A DNA stretch of 64,000 nucleotides from Rhizobium herbae. Its GTDB lineage: Bacteria; Pseudomonadota; Alphaproteobacteria; Rhizobiales; Rhizobiaceae. Each line of letters opens with the position of its first letter. Within the stretch, counting starts at the first letter, position 1. Shown here one piece after another: positions 1-8,913 of the stretch. The translations under genes were made by a program, and so were the position numbers. The stretch lies in the NCBI RefSeq assembly GCF_017873135.1, contig NZ_JAGGJV010000003.1, positions 372,001 to 436,000 of the forward strand, given 5' to 3'. Under the pieces are notes generated by a model. It did no database searches. It was not told the origin of the DNA and saw only the letters and a list, made by a program, of their open reading frames with translations.

Positions 1-677
1 CCTTGTGCCGCGATATAGAGCGATTCGCCGATGGCGAACATCGCGACCGCCAGTGTCGTCACCTCGATTCCGTCGAGCAGATCCGGAATGCCGAAGCTCA
101 TCCGCGCCTGGCCGGTCAGCTGGTCGATGCCGATGATGGCCAGCGCAAAGCCGATGAACAGCGAGGTCAATCCGCGCAGCGTTGAATCGCCGAAAGCCGA
201 CGAGACGGTGACGAAGGCAAGCACCATCAGCGCGAAATATTCGCGCGGGCCGAAAACCAGCGCCAGCTTGACGACGAAGGGCGCGATGAAGGCGAGCGCC
301 AGCGTCGCGATCAGGCCTGCCACGAACGAACCGATGGCAGCGGTGGCAAGCGCTGGCCCGCCCCGTCCGGCCCGAGCCATCTTGTTGCCCTCGAGCGCCG
401 TGACAATGGACGAGCTTTCCCCGGGCGTGTTCAGAAGGATGGACGTGGTCGAGCCGCCGTACATGCCGCCATAGTAAATCCCGGCGAACATGATCAGAGA
501 ACCGCCCGGATCGAGCTTGTATGTCACCGGCAGCAGCAGCGCCACGGTCAGCGCCGGGCCGATGCCCGGCAGAACGCCGACGGCAGTGCCGAGCGTCACG
601 CCGATCAGCGCGTACAGAAGGTTCATCGGCTGGGCTGCAATAACGATGCCCTGCAGCAGAAATTCGAATGTACTCAT
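1..677 (-). CDS. tctA: TctA: tripartite tricarboxylate transporter large permease (partial)
   Basis: This is the large integral-membrane subunit of a tripartite tricarboxylate transporter, which works with TctB and the periplasmic protein TctC in secondary uptake of citrate-like acids. Only the N-terminal 225 codons are present, because the gene runs off the left window edge. It starts with an ATG at 677 ([10 protein letters not shown]). The Gly/Pro-rich TctA signature is readable: [17 protein letters not shown] near residues 35-51 and [20 protein letters not shown] near 70-90. Long hydrophobic stretches follow. It lies 9 bp after tctB in the order tctC-tctB-tctA, the usual operon order. The family is certain. 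The actual substrate cannot be read from sequence. Confidence 0.93.
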   Translation of the reverse strand, partial: MSTFEFLLQGIVIAAQPMNLLYALIGVTLGTAVGVLPGIGPALTVALLLPVTYKLDPGGSLIMFAGIYYGGMYGGSTTSILLNTPGESSSIVTALEGNKMARAGRGGPALATAAIGSFVAGLIATLALAFIAPFVVKLALVFGPREYFALMVLAFVTVSSAFGDSTLRGLTSLFIGFALAIIGIDQLTGQARMSFGIPDLLDGIEVTTLAVAMFAIGESLYIAAQ

Positions 678-686
678 GTCAGGGCC

Positions 687-1178
687 CTACCAAAACAGAT
701 GTTCGAGCGGACCGGCGGGCAGCGAAAGCTGCAACAGGCCAGCAAAGATCAGCCAGACCCCGAGACAGATCGCGATGCCGATCGGGATCGTGAACCACAG
801 CTTGCGCTTGCCGAAGCCGGCGGCGGTGGCTGCGAAGAGCAGGCCCGTCGCGATCGAGAAGCCCAACGGCTTCAGCAGCAGCATCTGCGCGGCGAGACCG
901 CCGATGATCCAGATGACCGGACCGACCTCCTGGCGTTCACGCACCGGAAAATCGCCCCGAAGCGCCTCGAAGACGGTCCATGCGGCAAGCAGCAGCAGAC
1001 CGCTGGCGATCACGAAGGGAATGGTGGCCGGCCCGACGCCGGAATAGCCGCCCGCGCCCGCCAGCCGGGACGTATCCCAGAAGATCAGACCGCCAAGCGC
1101 GGCGAGGAATACGGCGATGAAAAGCGCCGCCCGATCGGGGCGGCGTTTCTCCGTCGAAGGGGCGTGACCCTTGCTCAT
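687..1178 (-). CDS. tctB: TctB: tripartite tricarboxylate transporter small membrane subunit
   Basis: A 163-residue protein with about four hydrophobic segments (roughly residues 15-35, 47-67, 85-108 and 122-150), typical in size and layout of TctB, the small membrane subunit of TTT transporters. The N-terminus is basic and cytoplasmic. Its ATG overlaps the stop codon of tctC by four bases, so the two are translationally coupled. tctA follows directly. TctB sequences diverge strongly, so the call rests mostly on its position between tctC and tctA plus the membrane topology. Confidence 0.9.
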   Translation of the reverse strand: MSKGHAPSTEKRRPDRAALFIAVFLAALGGLIFWDTSRLAGAGGYSGVGPATIPFVIASGLLLLAAWTVFEALRGDFPVRERQEVGPVIWIIGGLAAQMLLLKPLGFSIATGLLFAATAAGFGKRKLWFTIPIGIAICLGVWLIFAGLLQLSLPAGPLEHLFW

Positions 1179-2119
1179 TGAACCAGACCAATGTCCTTGA
1201 GGACGGTTTCGGTTGCCGATACGTCCTTGGCCAGCTGTTCCTTGAAGGCGTCACCGGCGAGATAGGTATCCTGCCAGCCCTTGGTCTTCAGGGTTTCCTG
1301 CCAGCCGGCGGACTTTGCCAGCTTTTCGATATCAGCCGAAACGGCAGCCTTCTGCTCGTCGGTCAGGCCCGGAGCAGCGGCAACCATGCGCCAGTTCTGG
1401 ACGACGACGTCAAGACCGCTTTCCTTGATGGTCGGCGCATCGACGCCGGCGATACGTTCGGCGCTGGAAACGGCCAGCAAACGAAGCGTGCCCGATTTCA
1501 CCTGGCTTTCGAACTCGCCGTAACCCGAGATACCGGCCGTCACCTGGCTACCGAGAATGGCGGCCAGTGCTTCGCCTCCGCCGGAGAACGCGATGTAGTT
1601 GATCTTGGTCGGATCGACGCCGGCCGCCTTGGCAATCAGGCCAACCGCGATATGGTCGGTGCCGCCGGCAGAGCCGCCGCCCCAGGAGACTGCGCCCGGA
1701 TCCTTCTTCAGGGCCTCGACGAGGTCGCCCATGGTCTTCAGCGGCGAATCCGCCGGAACGACGATCGCTTCGTATTCGCCGGTCAGGCGGGCGATCGGGG
1801 TGACGTCATTGAGCGTCACCGGCGATTTGTTGGTGAGGATTGCACCGACCATGACGTAGCCGCCGACGATCAGGGCGTTGGCATTGCCGGCCGACTGGCT
1901 GGCGAACTGCGCAAGGCCGATCGTGCCGCCGGCGCCGGGCACGTTCTGTACCTGAACGTTACCGGAAATGCCTTCGGACTGCATCACCGACTGGATCGAG
2001 CGGGCCGTCTGGTCCCAGCCGCCGCCCGGATTGGCCGGCGCGATGATGGTGTAGTCGGCAGCAACGGCCGGCAGGGCGAGAGCGCCGGCGAGAATGGATG
2101 CCAGAAAAAACTGTTTCAA
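1175..2119 (-). CDS. tctC: TctC: tripartite tricarboxylate transporter periplasmic binding protein
   Basis: This is the periplasmic solute receptor of the TctABC system (Bug/TctC family), 314 residues long, the normal family length. A clear Sec signal peptide (MKQFFLASILAGALALPAVAA) is cleaved near residue 21. The mature start YTIIAPANPGGGWDQTAR carries the family's conserved PGGGWD loop, and VQNVPGAGG follows at about residues 59-67. It is the first gene of the tctCBA operon, so the binding protein would be made in excess. The tctDE-like two-component genes lie about 1.4 kb upstream on the other strand and are the obvious candidates for its control. Confidence 0.93.
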   Translation of the reverse strand: MKQFFLASILAGALALPAVAADYTIIAPANPGGGWDQTARSIQSVMQSEGISGNVQVQNVPGAGGTIGLAQFASQSAGNANALIVGGYVMVGAILTNKSPVTLNDVTPIARLTGEYEAIVVPADSPLKTMGDLVEALKKDPGAVSWGGGSAGGTDHIAVGLIAKAAGVDPTKINYIAFSGGGEALAAILGSQVTAGISGYGEFESQVKSGTLRLLAVSSAERIAGVDAPTIKESGLDVVVQNWRMVAAAPGLTDEQKAAVSADIEKLAKSAGWQETLKTKGWQDTYLAGDAFKEQLAKDVSATETVLKDIGLVQ

Positions 2120-2398
2120 GATTAGTCCTCCGTCAGGCGCGCTCGTGTTTGGCGCGCAGTGTTCATCTTTGCGGACGGGAATGGCTCACCAACAAAATCA
2201 GGCGCGGCTAACCTCAAAGGCTCGCCATTGCGCCGGGTCTGATGAAACTCCTCCCATACGCCTCGATCATCCGCCTCCACGGACGATGAAGAACTGCAAG
2301 GCACCACACCAAGCTGTCATTTACCTGACATCGCGCGGAACCCTGCCCGAATAATCTCCGCTAATTTTTGCGCCCCGTCCAGCGGAGCGTTAAAACTT
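2120..2398. other. Intergenic region upstream of tctC
   Basis: About 280 bp between the tctC start and the end of the next minus-strand gene. It must hold the tctCBA promoter. I could not identify a convincing -35/-10 pair or operator, and no credible small gene is visible. Confidence 0.4.
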
Positions 2399-3466
2399 CT
2401 ACTGGAGCCGCAAAACTTCATTCCAGCGGGCAATCAGCCGCGCCCGCTTGACCTGATCGAGATAGACCATCAGTCCGGGACTGACGGGAACCGGCCGCAA
2501 CTGCGCGCCGAGCATCTCGCGCATGGTGTTGGCGGTGTTTGCGCCCGCCACGTCCGGGCTGACGGCAGGGATCTGCAACTCGCGCGCCATGATCGTCTGG
2601 CCTTCCTTCGACATGAAGAACTCCAAGTAACGCCGGCCGAGATCTGGCGAGGCGGCGGCCTGCGGCACCAGCCCGATGCGCGACATGACGACGGTATAAT
2701 CCCGCGGCAGCACGATGCCGACATCCGGATGGCGCGAGGCCCAGTCGGCGGCATAGGAGCCGAGAATATTGTAGCCGAGCACGAAGCGACCGTCGGAGAC
2801 CCGCTCGAGGATGGCCGAACTGGTCGAATAGAGCTTCACCCCGGCCGCACCCATCGTCTGGATCACCGACCAGATATCGCCGAACTGCTCCTGGTCGCGC
2901 GCCATGAACAGGAAACCGACACCGGACCGCTCGATATCGTAGGTGCCGATCTTGCCGAAGACGGCGCTGCCCTGGCGTTTCAGATAATCGACGAACTCGG
3001 CTCGCGTCGAGGGCGGCTTTTCCTTGATGAAACTCGGCTTGTGGTAGACGAAGACCGCCGGCTCGAAGGTCAGCGCATAGGCGGTGTTGCGCCAGTTGGC
3101 CCAGGCCGGCCAACGGCCGCTCATCGGTAGGTCGCTGCGCTGCGCGTAGCCATCATTGCTAAGCTTGACCTGCAGGTCCATCGCCGAGGAAAAGGCGAAA
3201 TCCGCAGTCTTTTCACCGGCATCGGTCTCCTTGACGATCCGGTCGTAGATTTCGCCGGTCAGCATGTCCTCGTAGCGCACGGCGACATCCGGATTGGCCG
3301 CCTGGAAGCCGACGATCATCGGCCTCGCCAGAGGCTCGTCGAGCGAGGAATAGACGATGACGGTCGGCGCCGCCGCATCGCCCGAAAGCGCCGGAAACAG
3401 AACCGGCTGGGCGGCGGCGGACGACGCGAACAGTGAGAGAAGACAGAGACCGGCAAGGAAACGCAT
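2399..3466 (-). CDS. Periplasmic substrate-binding protein (ABC Fe3+/polyamine-type fold), divergent from tctDE
   Basis: A secreted solute-binding protein of 355 residues. The start is taken at the ATG at 3466, because the peptide from there (MRFLAGLCLLSLFASSAAA) is a proper signal peptide; the 15 extra codons upstream would spoil it. The mature part begins VIVYSSLDEPLARPMIVGF, the pattern of type 2 periplasmic proteins of the ferric-iron/spermidine class (YSSxDxxxxxP). No permease or ATPase gene is adjacent. Instead it is divergently arranged, about 80 bp away, from a TctD/TctE-like two-component system. I infer that it may act as a ligand-presenting partner of the sensor kinase rather than as a transporter component. 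Confidence 0.75.
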   Translation of the reverse strand: MRFLAGLCLLSLFASSAAAQPVLFPALSGDAAAPTVIVYSSLDEPLARPMIVGFQAANPDVAVRYEDMLTGEIYDRIVKETDAGEKTADFAFSSAMDLQVKLSNDGYAQRSDLPMSGRWPAWANWRNTAYALTFEPAVFVYHKPSFIKEKPPSTRAEFVDYLKRQGSAVFGKIGTYDIERSGVGFLFMARDQEQFGDIWSVIQTMGAAGVKLYSTSSAILERVSDGRFVLGYNILGSYAADWASRHPDVGIVLPRDYTVVMSRIGLVPQAAASPDLGRRYLEFFMSKEGQTIMARELQIPAVSPDVAGANTANTMREMLGAQLRPVPVSPGLMVYLDQVKRARLIARWNEVLRLQ

Positions 3467-3544
3467 AAAACGATATTGCCGCAGCCTCCGCCCGTTCACA
3501 AGCGCAAGCACGCCCGATAGAGTGGCATCAGGGAGACAGCGGAT

Positions 3545-4219
3545 TTGCGGATACTACTGGTCGAGGACAATAAGGCGCTTTCGGAAGGGCTTTTCGCCAT
3601 CCTTCGCGGCAGCGGCTATGCGGTCGATGTCGTTCACGACGGTGCTTCGGCCGATGCGGTGACATCAACCGAAACCTTCGATCTCGTCATCCTCGATCTC
3701 AACCTGCCGGAAATGGACGGTCTCGACGTGCTGCGCTCGATGCGGGCGCGGCAGAACAAGGCGGCGGTGCTGATCCTGACGGCACGGGGAACGCAGGAAG
3801 AAAAGATCAAGGGGCTCGATCTCGGCGCCGATGACTACATGATCAAACCCTTCGACATCAGCGAATTCGAGGCGCGTGTCCGGGTTCTTCTGCGTCGGCA
3901 GGCCGGACTTCGCTCGTCGCTGGTCAGCTACGGCAAAATTTCGTTCGACCTCAATTCCCGAACGTTTTCCGCCGATGGGATCACCGTCGATATTCCCGCC
4001 CGCGAACTCGGCCTGCTCGAAATCCTGTTCATGCGTGCCGGAAAGGTGGTTGGCAAGGAGGCCATCATCCAGTCGCTGACGGCCTTTGACGACGATCTCA
4101 GCGCCAACGCCATCGAGCAATATGTCAGCCGATTGCGCAAGCGCCTGGCGCCGCATGGGCTGACGGTTCGCACGGCGCGCGGTATCGGCTACTATCTCGA
4201 CAAGATGGCGGACGCGTGA
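3545..4219 (+). CDS. tctD: TctD-like response regulator (OmpR/PhoB family)
   Basis: A 224-residue two-component response regulator. The receiver domain (about 1-115) has the acidic pocket in LLVEDN, phospho-acceptor Asp51 in ILDLNLPEMDG, Thr79 and Lys101 in MIKPFD. A winged-helix DNA-binding domain follows (about 125-220) and ends in the typical VRTARGIGYYLD. The start is a TTG at 3545 preceded by GGGAGA; no ATG is placed correctly. The histidine kinase begins in the overlap of its stop codon (TGATG). By family and neighbourhood it should activate the nearby tctCBA genes in response to tricarboxylates; this is inferred. Confidence 0.88.
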   Translation: MRILLVEDNKALSEGLFAILRGSGYAVDVVHDGASADAVTSTETFDLVILDLNLPEMDGLDVLRSMRARQNKAAVLILTARGTQEEKIKGLDLGADDYMIKPFDISEFEARVRVLLRRQAGLRSSLVSYGKISFDLNSRTFSADGITVDIPARELGLLEILFMRAGKVVGKEAIIQSLTAFDDDLSANAIEQYVSRLRKRLAPHGLTVRTARGIGYYLDKMADA

Positions 4220-5610
4220 TGGCGCGGGCCACCTATTCGCTCCGTCGTCGGCTGCTTGCCTGGCTGCTGATCTCGACCGCCGTCATCGGCGCGCTTGCCC
4301 TAACCGACACCTATCGGGAAGCCGTCAACACGGCGAATGTCGTCTCCGACCGCGTGCTCGCCGGCTCGGCTCTGGCGATCGCCGAACGGGTCGTGGTCGC
4401 CGAAGACGGTTCGCTTGAGGTCGACATCCCCTATGTCGCGCTGGAGATGCTGACCTCGGCGGCGCAGGACCGGGTCTTCTACCGCGTCGACGGCCCGCCC
4501 GGACACTTCATCACCGGCTATCAGAACCTTCCCTCGGTCGCCGACATGAACGGCCAATCGGCGGTATACGCCGATGCGCAGTTCCGCGGCGAACCGATCC
4601 GGGTCGCCGCCCTTGAGCGCTCCGCCTCCACGGGCATCAACTCGGTGCCTTTCGTCGTCACCGTTGCCGAAACGACGATCGCCCGGCGTCAACTGACGCA
4701 GGCCATTCTCTTGCGTTCGGCGCTGCGCCTGATGATGATGATCCTCGGCGCCGCGGCCATCGTCTGGATTGCGGTGACCTTTTCGCTGCGGCCGCTCTAC
4801 CGCCTCGGCGACGCGATTGCCGAACGCAGCCCCGACGACCTGCATCCGATCGATCAATCGGTGCCGAGTGAAGTCGAGGGGCTGGTTGAGACGGTCAACT
4901 CCTTCATGGTGCGGCTGCAATCGGCGCTCGATGCGCTCCGGCATTTCTCCGGCAATGCCAGCCACCAGCTGCGCACGCCGCTGGCGATCATCCGCACCCA
5001 GTTGGCGCTGTCCACCCGCGCCACGACTTTGGAGGAAGCGCAGGCCGCCGCCCGCAAGGGAGATGAGGCCGTTGCCCACGCCGAGCGTATTTTGGCGCAA
5101 CTGCTGCTGATGGCAAAGATCGACGCAGCCGGATCGACACAGCCGCAGCCTGTCGAGATCATCGACCTGATGCCGCTCGCCCAGCAGATCACCGGCGATC
5201 GCGTCCCCGGCGCCAGCGTAGCCGGTATAGACCTCGGTTTCGAGGGTGATGGCAGCGCACCGATCCGGGCGGAACCTCTCCTGATCGGAGAGCTTCTGCG
5301 AAACCTGATCGAAAACGCCATCGCCTATGCCGGTAAGGGGGCGGAGGTGACGGTTCGTGTTGGCGCGCAGGACGGCACGATCCGGCTCGACGTCGAAGAC
5401 AACGGCCCCGGCATCCCGCCGGAAAGCCGGCAGGTCGCGCGCCAGCGTTTCGCGCGCGGCGGACGCGGCGAAGCACCGGGGATGGGATTGGGTCTGCCGA
5501 TCGTCGAAGAAATCGCCGGTCTGTTCGGCGGACATCTCACGCTTGGGGAAGGGCCGGATGGCAGAGGGCTGAAAGCCTCGGTGACATTTCCGGCCGCAGA
5601 TTGCCCCTAG
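4219..5610 (+). CDS. tctE: TctE-like sensor histidine kinase
   Basis: A membrane sensor kinase of 463 residues. Transmembrane helix 1 lies near residues 12-32, followed by a periplasmic 2CSK_N-type sensor region (about 35-165), a second helix near 170-195, and a HAMP linker. The phospho-acceptor is His249 in GNASHQLRTPLA. The catalytic domain shows the N box (LLRNLIENAIAYA), G1 (DVEDNGPGIP) and G2 (GMGLGLPIV). It overlaps the stop codon of the regulator gene, so the two are coupled. A GTG three bases upstream is an alternative start. Expected role: senses an external organic acid, directly or through a binding protein, and phosphorylates the TctD-like regulator. Confidence 0.88.
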   Translation: MARATYSLRRRLLAWLLISTAVIGALALTDTYREAVNTANVVSDRVLAGSALAIAERVVVAEDGSLEVDIPYVALEMLTSAAQDRVFYRVDGPPGHFITGYQNLPSVADMNGQSAVYADAQFRGEPIRVAALERSASTGINSVPFVVTVAETTIARRQLTQAILLRSALRLMMMILGAAAIVWIAVTFSLRPLYRLGDAIAERSPDDLHPIDQSVPSEVEGLVETVNSFMVRLQSALDALRHFSGNASHQLRTPLAIIRTQLALSTRATTLEEAQAAARKGDEAVAHAERILAQLLLMAKIDAAGSTQPQPVEIIDLMPLAQQITGDRVPGASVAGIDLGFEGDGSAPIRAEPLLIGELLRNLIENAIAYAGKGAEVTVRVGAQDGTIRLDVEDNGPGIPPESRQVARQRFARGGRGEAPGMGLGLPIVEEIAGLFGGHLTLGEGPDGRGLKASVTFPAADCP

Positions 5611-6096
5611 CGGTGGCGACCTGTCATAAGCGAGGTCGTTTCACGGGTCTGAACGAGAAGGATCGCGTTCCAGATCATCTGGACAAAACCGCGATCAGAC
5701 GGGCTCGACAGCTTGCGCTGCGAAAACATGATATGCTCCATTGGCTTGTTGCGAGGGTGAGATAGCACTCCGCCATGTATTTCTCCAGAGGGAGAAAAGC
5801 AAATCTGCCCTGCGCGGCAAGCATGGCAGATAAATCTAAAAATCGTTCATGCGAAATACGCAACTCTACAAGTAAATCCGCACGATATATAATTATGCTT
5901 TCATCGATAATTGCCTGATGAATCAATGTCTTGCTTCCGAACGGCAAAACGGCGCCATCGACAGGTTTCTTGACACTTTTTTGGGGCTCGAAAGACCGGT
6001 TTCGCGTGCCGCCCGTGGATGGCAGCGTACCTTTCGTCGAAATGGCTTTTGGTTTTTTCCCGTGCCATGCTGCGGCAAAGCAGACGGGAGAAAACC
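5611..6096. other. Gene-poor gap of about 490 bp
   Basis: Between the sensor kinase and the reductase gene. A 90-codon minus-strand frame (5675-5947) is open, but it has no recognisable domain and poor codon character. The stretch around 5860-5920 is AT-rich and could hold a promoter. I see no RNA gene or repeat. Confidence 0.4.
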
Positions 6097-7092
6097 ATGA
6101 CGGAACATTTCAGGGCACTCGTGATCGACGACAGCGACGGCAAACCGGTGGCCGGTTTCCGGGACCTGACGCTTGCTGATCTTCCGAATCACGACGTGCT
6201 GGTCGAGGTTCTGTTTTCGACGCTCAACTACAAGGATGGTCTTGCTGTCTCCGGCAAGGGCCGCATCGCCCGCCGCCTGCCGATGGTGGCCGGGGTCGAT
6301 CTCGCCGGCATCGTCGTCGAATCGCGTAACCCGGACTGGAAACCGGATGACAAGGTGGTGGTCAACGGCTGGGGCATGTCGGAAACCGAATGGGGCGGCT
6401 ATACCCGTTTCCAGCGACTGAAGCCCGAATGGCTGACACGCCTGCCGGAGACTTTCACCCTGGAAGAAAGCATGGCGATCGGCACCGCCGGATACACGGC
6501 CGCCCTTGCGATCGAAGCGCTCGAAGCGTGGGGCAAGATCAAGTCGGATAAGCGCGAGATTCTGGTCACCGGCGCCGCGGGCGGCGTCGGCTCGGTGGCG
6601 ATCAGCCTGCTCGCGGCGCGCGGCTACAAGGTCACCGCATCGACGGGACGCCCGGAAACGCTCACCTATCTTTCAGGCCTTGGCGCCACAGGCTTTGTCG
6701 ATCGCGCCGAACTGGCGGCAAAAGGCGGTGCACTGCAGAAGGAGCGCTGGGTTGGAGCCATTGATTCCGTCGGCTCGACCACTCTTGCCAACGTATTGGC
6801 GCAGACTTTCCAGAGCGGCGCGGTCGCCGCCTGCGGTCTCGCCGGCGGCGCCGACCTGCCGGCGACCGTCATGCCGCATATCCTGCGCGGTGTGGCTCTT
6901 CTCGGCATCAATTCGGTAACCGCGCCGCATGCCGAGCGCGACAGGGCCTGGGCCATCCTTGCAGAAAGCCTCGATCGCCAGCGCCTGGCGGCGATGACGA
7001 CGATCGAGCCGCTATCCAACCTGCCGCAACTGGCGGAAGATATCGTCGCCGGAAAGATCCGCGGCCGCGTCGTCGTCGACGTGACGAAATAG
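6097..7092 (+). CDS. acuI: AcuI/YhdH-type NADPH-dependent acrylyl-CoA reductase-like oxidoreductase
   Basis: A 331-residue medium-chain dehydrogenase/reductase of the YhdH/YhfP branch, whose characterised members reduce acrylyl-CoA to propionyl-CoA with NADPH. The catalytic N-terminal half contains FSTLNYKDGLAVSGKG and MVAGVDLAGIV. The Rossmann half contains VTGAAGGVGSVAISLLA near residue 155. It lacks the structural zinc cysteines, as this subfamily does. The start at 6097 is chosen because GGGAG lies 7 bases upstream and the peptide matches the family N-terminus (MTEHFRALVID); an upstream in-frame ATG would add an unrelated tail. It appears monocistronic. The precise substrate is inferred from family only. 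Confidence 0.82.
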   Translation: MTEHFRALVIDDSDGKPVAGFRDLTLADLPNHDVLVEVLFSTLNYKDGLAVSGKGRIARRLPMVAGVDLAGIVVESRNPDWKPDDKVVVNGWGMSETEWGGYTRFQRLKPEWLTRLPETFTLEESMAIGTAGYTAALAIEALEAWGKIKSDKREILVTGAAGGVGSVAISLLAARGYKVTASTGRPETLTYLSGLGATGFVDRAELAAKGGALQKERWVGAIDSVGSTTLANVLAQTFQSGAVAACGLAGGADLPATVMPHILRGVALLGINSVTAPHAERDRAWAILAESLDRQRLAAMTTIEPLSNLPQLAEDIVAGKIRGRVVVDVTK

Positions 7093-7144
7093 ACCGACGG
7101 TTTCCATGCGACGGCCGCGCTCAGGGTGAACGCGGCCGCGTCGC

Positions 7145-7924
7145 TTACCTCATCGTATAGACGTCAACCGTGAAATACTTGTCGTTGATCGCCTTGTAGG
7201 TTCCGTCGGCGCGGATATCGACAAGCGCCTTGTTCAGCTTTTCGCGAAGATCGTTATCCTCCTGGCGCACCGCGATGCCGACGCCGTCGCCGACGAATTT
7301 CTTGTCGGTGATCGGCTCGCCGATCAGTTCGCAGCACTTGCCGTCATTGTTCTTGGTGACCCAGTCGAGCATAGGAAGCATGTCGCCGACTTCCATGTCG
7401 AGGCGGCCATTGGCCATGTCGAGATTGGCTTCGTCCTGCGTCGGATAGAGCTTGATCTCGGCATCCGGATAGACGGCAGCGATATACTCGGCCTGCGTCG
7501 TGCCCGACTGCGCGCCGATCACCTTGCCCTTCAGCGCCTCGTTGGTGAACGACGTAATGCCGGCACCCTTTGCGGCAACATGGGTCATGGCGGCGAGATA
7601 ATAGGGATCGGTAAAGGCGACCTGCTTCTTGCGCTCCTCGGTGATGAACATCGAGGCAATGATGAGATCGTATTTCTTGGCGATCAGGCCGGGAATGATA
7701 CCGTCCCAATCCTGCGCCACGACCTCGCATTCAACCTGCATCTTGGCGCAGAGCGCCAGGCCTATATCGACGTCGAAGCCGCCGATCTTGCCGGCGGAAT
7801 CGATGAAATTGAAGGGAGGATAGGCGCCTTCCGTGCCGATCCTCAGCTTTTCGGCGGCACCGGCCGATGTCGTGGCGAAGATGCCGGCACAGGCCAGGGC
7901 CAGTGCGATGATCTGTTTTCTCAT
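7145..7924 (-). CDS. Periplasmic amino-acid-binding protein (lysine/arginine/ornithine type), orphan
   Basis: A 259-residue periplasmic solute-binding protein of family 3. The signal peptide ends near residue 23 (TSAGAA). The mature start LRIGTEGAYPPFNFID is the classic motif of polar amino-acid and opine receptors, and GFDVDIGLALCAKM and VAQDWDGIIPGLIAKKYD match the LAO/octopine/nopaline-binding group. A Cys-Cys pair in DGKCCELIG is also present. No permease or ATPase gene is adjacent, so it must serve a transporter encoded elsewhere. The ligand is likely a basic amino acid or a derivative. Confidence 0.85.
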   Translation of the reverse strand: MRKQIIALALACAGIFATTSAGAAEKLRIGTEGAYPPFNFIDSAGKIGGFDVDIGLALCAKMQVECEVVAQDWDGIIPGLIAKKYDLIIASMFITEERKKQVAFTDPYYLAAMTHVAAKGAGITSFTNEALKGKVIGAQSGTTQAEYIAAVYPDAEIKLYPTQDEANLDMANGRLDMEVGDMLPMLDWVTKNNDGKCCELIGEPITDKKFVGDGVGIAVRQEDNDLREKLNKALVDIRADGTYKAINDKYFTVDVYTMR

Positions 7925-8058
7925 GCGTTCAATTCCCCTTGTTGCGCATCGTTTGCCGATGCTTCAGGGAAACTTTAGGCCCGAAACCCACATAAACGAA
8001 ATAGATAGGGACAATAGCGGGTATAAACCAGGTTGATCACGAGACCATCAAGGCAGCG

Positions 8059-8886
8059 CTAGAATGTCGGCGGCGTGTTGATCCACAACAGCACGGTCTG
8101 GCCATCGTGCCGGTTCGACCAGGCATGATGACGGCGGCTTTCGAAATAGAGGGAATCACCGGGGTTCAGATCGTGGAACTGATCGGAATCAAGCACGAAT
8201 TCCACCCGGCCGGACAGCACATAGACGAACTCCTCGCCTTCGTGCTTGTAGGCGCCCTCGCTGGAGGCGCCCGGCTCCAGCACGAAGCGATGGCAATCCA
8301 TCTGGTTTCGGCCCTCGGCCAGCAGCTGCACGGTGACGCCCGGCGTCGTACGCGGCCAGGCACGCCACTCGCCGGAACGGACCAGAGCCCGCACCTCCGG
8401 TTCGTCTTCGCCGGAAAGACTGGACACCGTCGTTCCGAAATATTCCGCGAGGTTATGCAGCACCGCGACGGAGACGCCCTGCGAGGTGCGCTCCAGCGTC
8501 GAGAGAACCGAAGCCGCGATGCCGATATCACCGGCCACCTGCTCCAGTGTCTTGCCGGCCGCATGCCGCAGGCTCCTCAGTTTACGGCCGACCTGCGATT
8601 GCGGTATTGCATCGCCAGCAGCGGGCAGACCGGTATCGTCGAGTTCGTTCGCTTCGGCCTCGAGCGCTTCGCGAATGGCAGCCGGGTTGAGACCGCGCTC
8701 GGCGCGGAACCAGGAGATGCGCTTCAGCTGGGCGACATCGCCTTCGCTATATTGGCGGTGACCGGTGACCGAGCGCCCCGGCACCACAAGACCTTGCGTC
8801 TCCCAGAGCCGCAGTGTCGAGGCGGAAACGCCGGCAAGCCTTGCCGCCTCCGCAACCTTGTATCGAACTGTCATGGCATCGCTCAT
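8059..8886 (-). CDS. Three-domain regulator: MerR helix-turn-helix + XRE helix-turn-helix + cupin
   Basis: A 275-residue transcription factor with an uncommon domain order. Residues about 7-76 form a MerR-type winged helix (VAEAARLAGVSASTLRLWE, then GHRQYSEGDVAQLKRI). Residues about 100-157 form a XRE/Cro-type helix-turn-helix (LRSLRHAAGKTLEQVAGDIG, then LSTLERTSQG). Residues about 190-272 form a cupin_2 barrel (GASSEGAYKHEGEEFVYVLS and LNPGDSLYFESRRHHAW) likely to bind a small effector. A start at the ATG at 8886 is used; a GTG at 8898 and an ATG at 8874 are alternatives with no better ribosome site. A RelB-like gene ends 27 bp upstream on the same strand. The target is unknown; the divergent gabTD genes are a possibility. 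Confidence 0.85.
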   Translation of the reverse strand: MSDAMTVRYKVAEAARLAGVSASTLRLWETQGLVVPGRSVTGHRQYSEGDVAQLKRISWFRAERGLNPAAIREALEAEANELDDTGLPAAGDAIPQSQVGRKLRSLRHAAGKTLEQVAGDIGIAASVLSTLERTSQGVSVAVLHNLAEYFGTTVSSLSGEDEPEVRALVRSGEWRAWPRTTPGVTVQLLAEGRNQMDCHRFVLEPGASSEGAYKHEGEEFVYVLSGRVEFVLDSDQFHDLNPGDSLYFESRRHHAWSNRHDGQTVLLWINTPPTF

Positions 8887-8913
8887 AGGCCGCCACACGA
8901 AAAGGTCATGCGA

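Noticed and set aside
5675-5947. 90-codon minus-strand frame before acuI
   Set aside because: No domain, no ribosome site of note, and no known relative. Kept only as part of the gap description.
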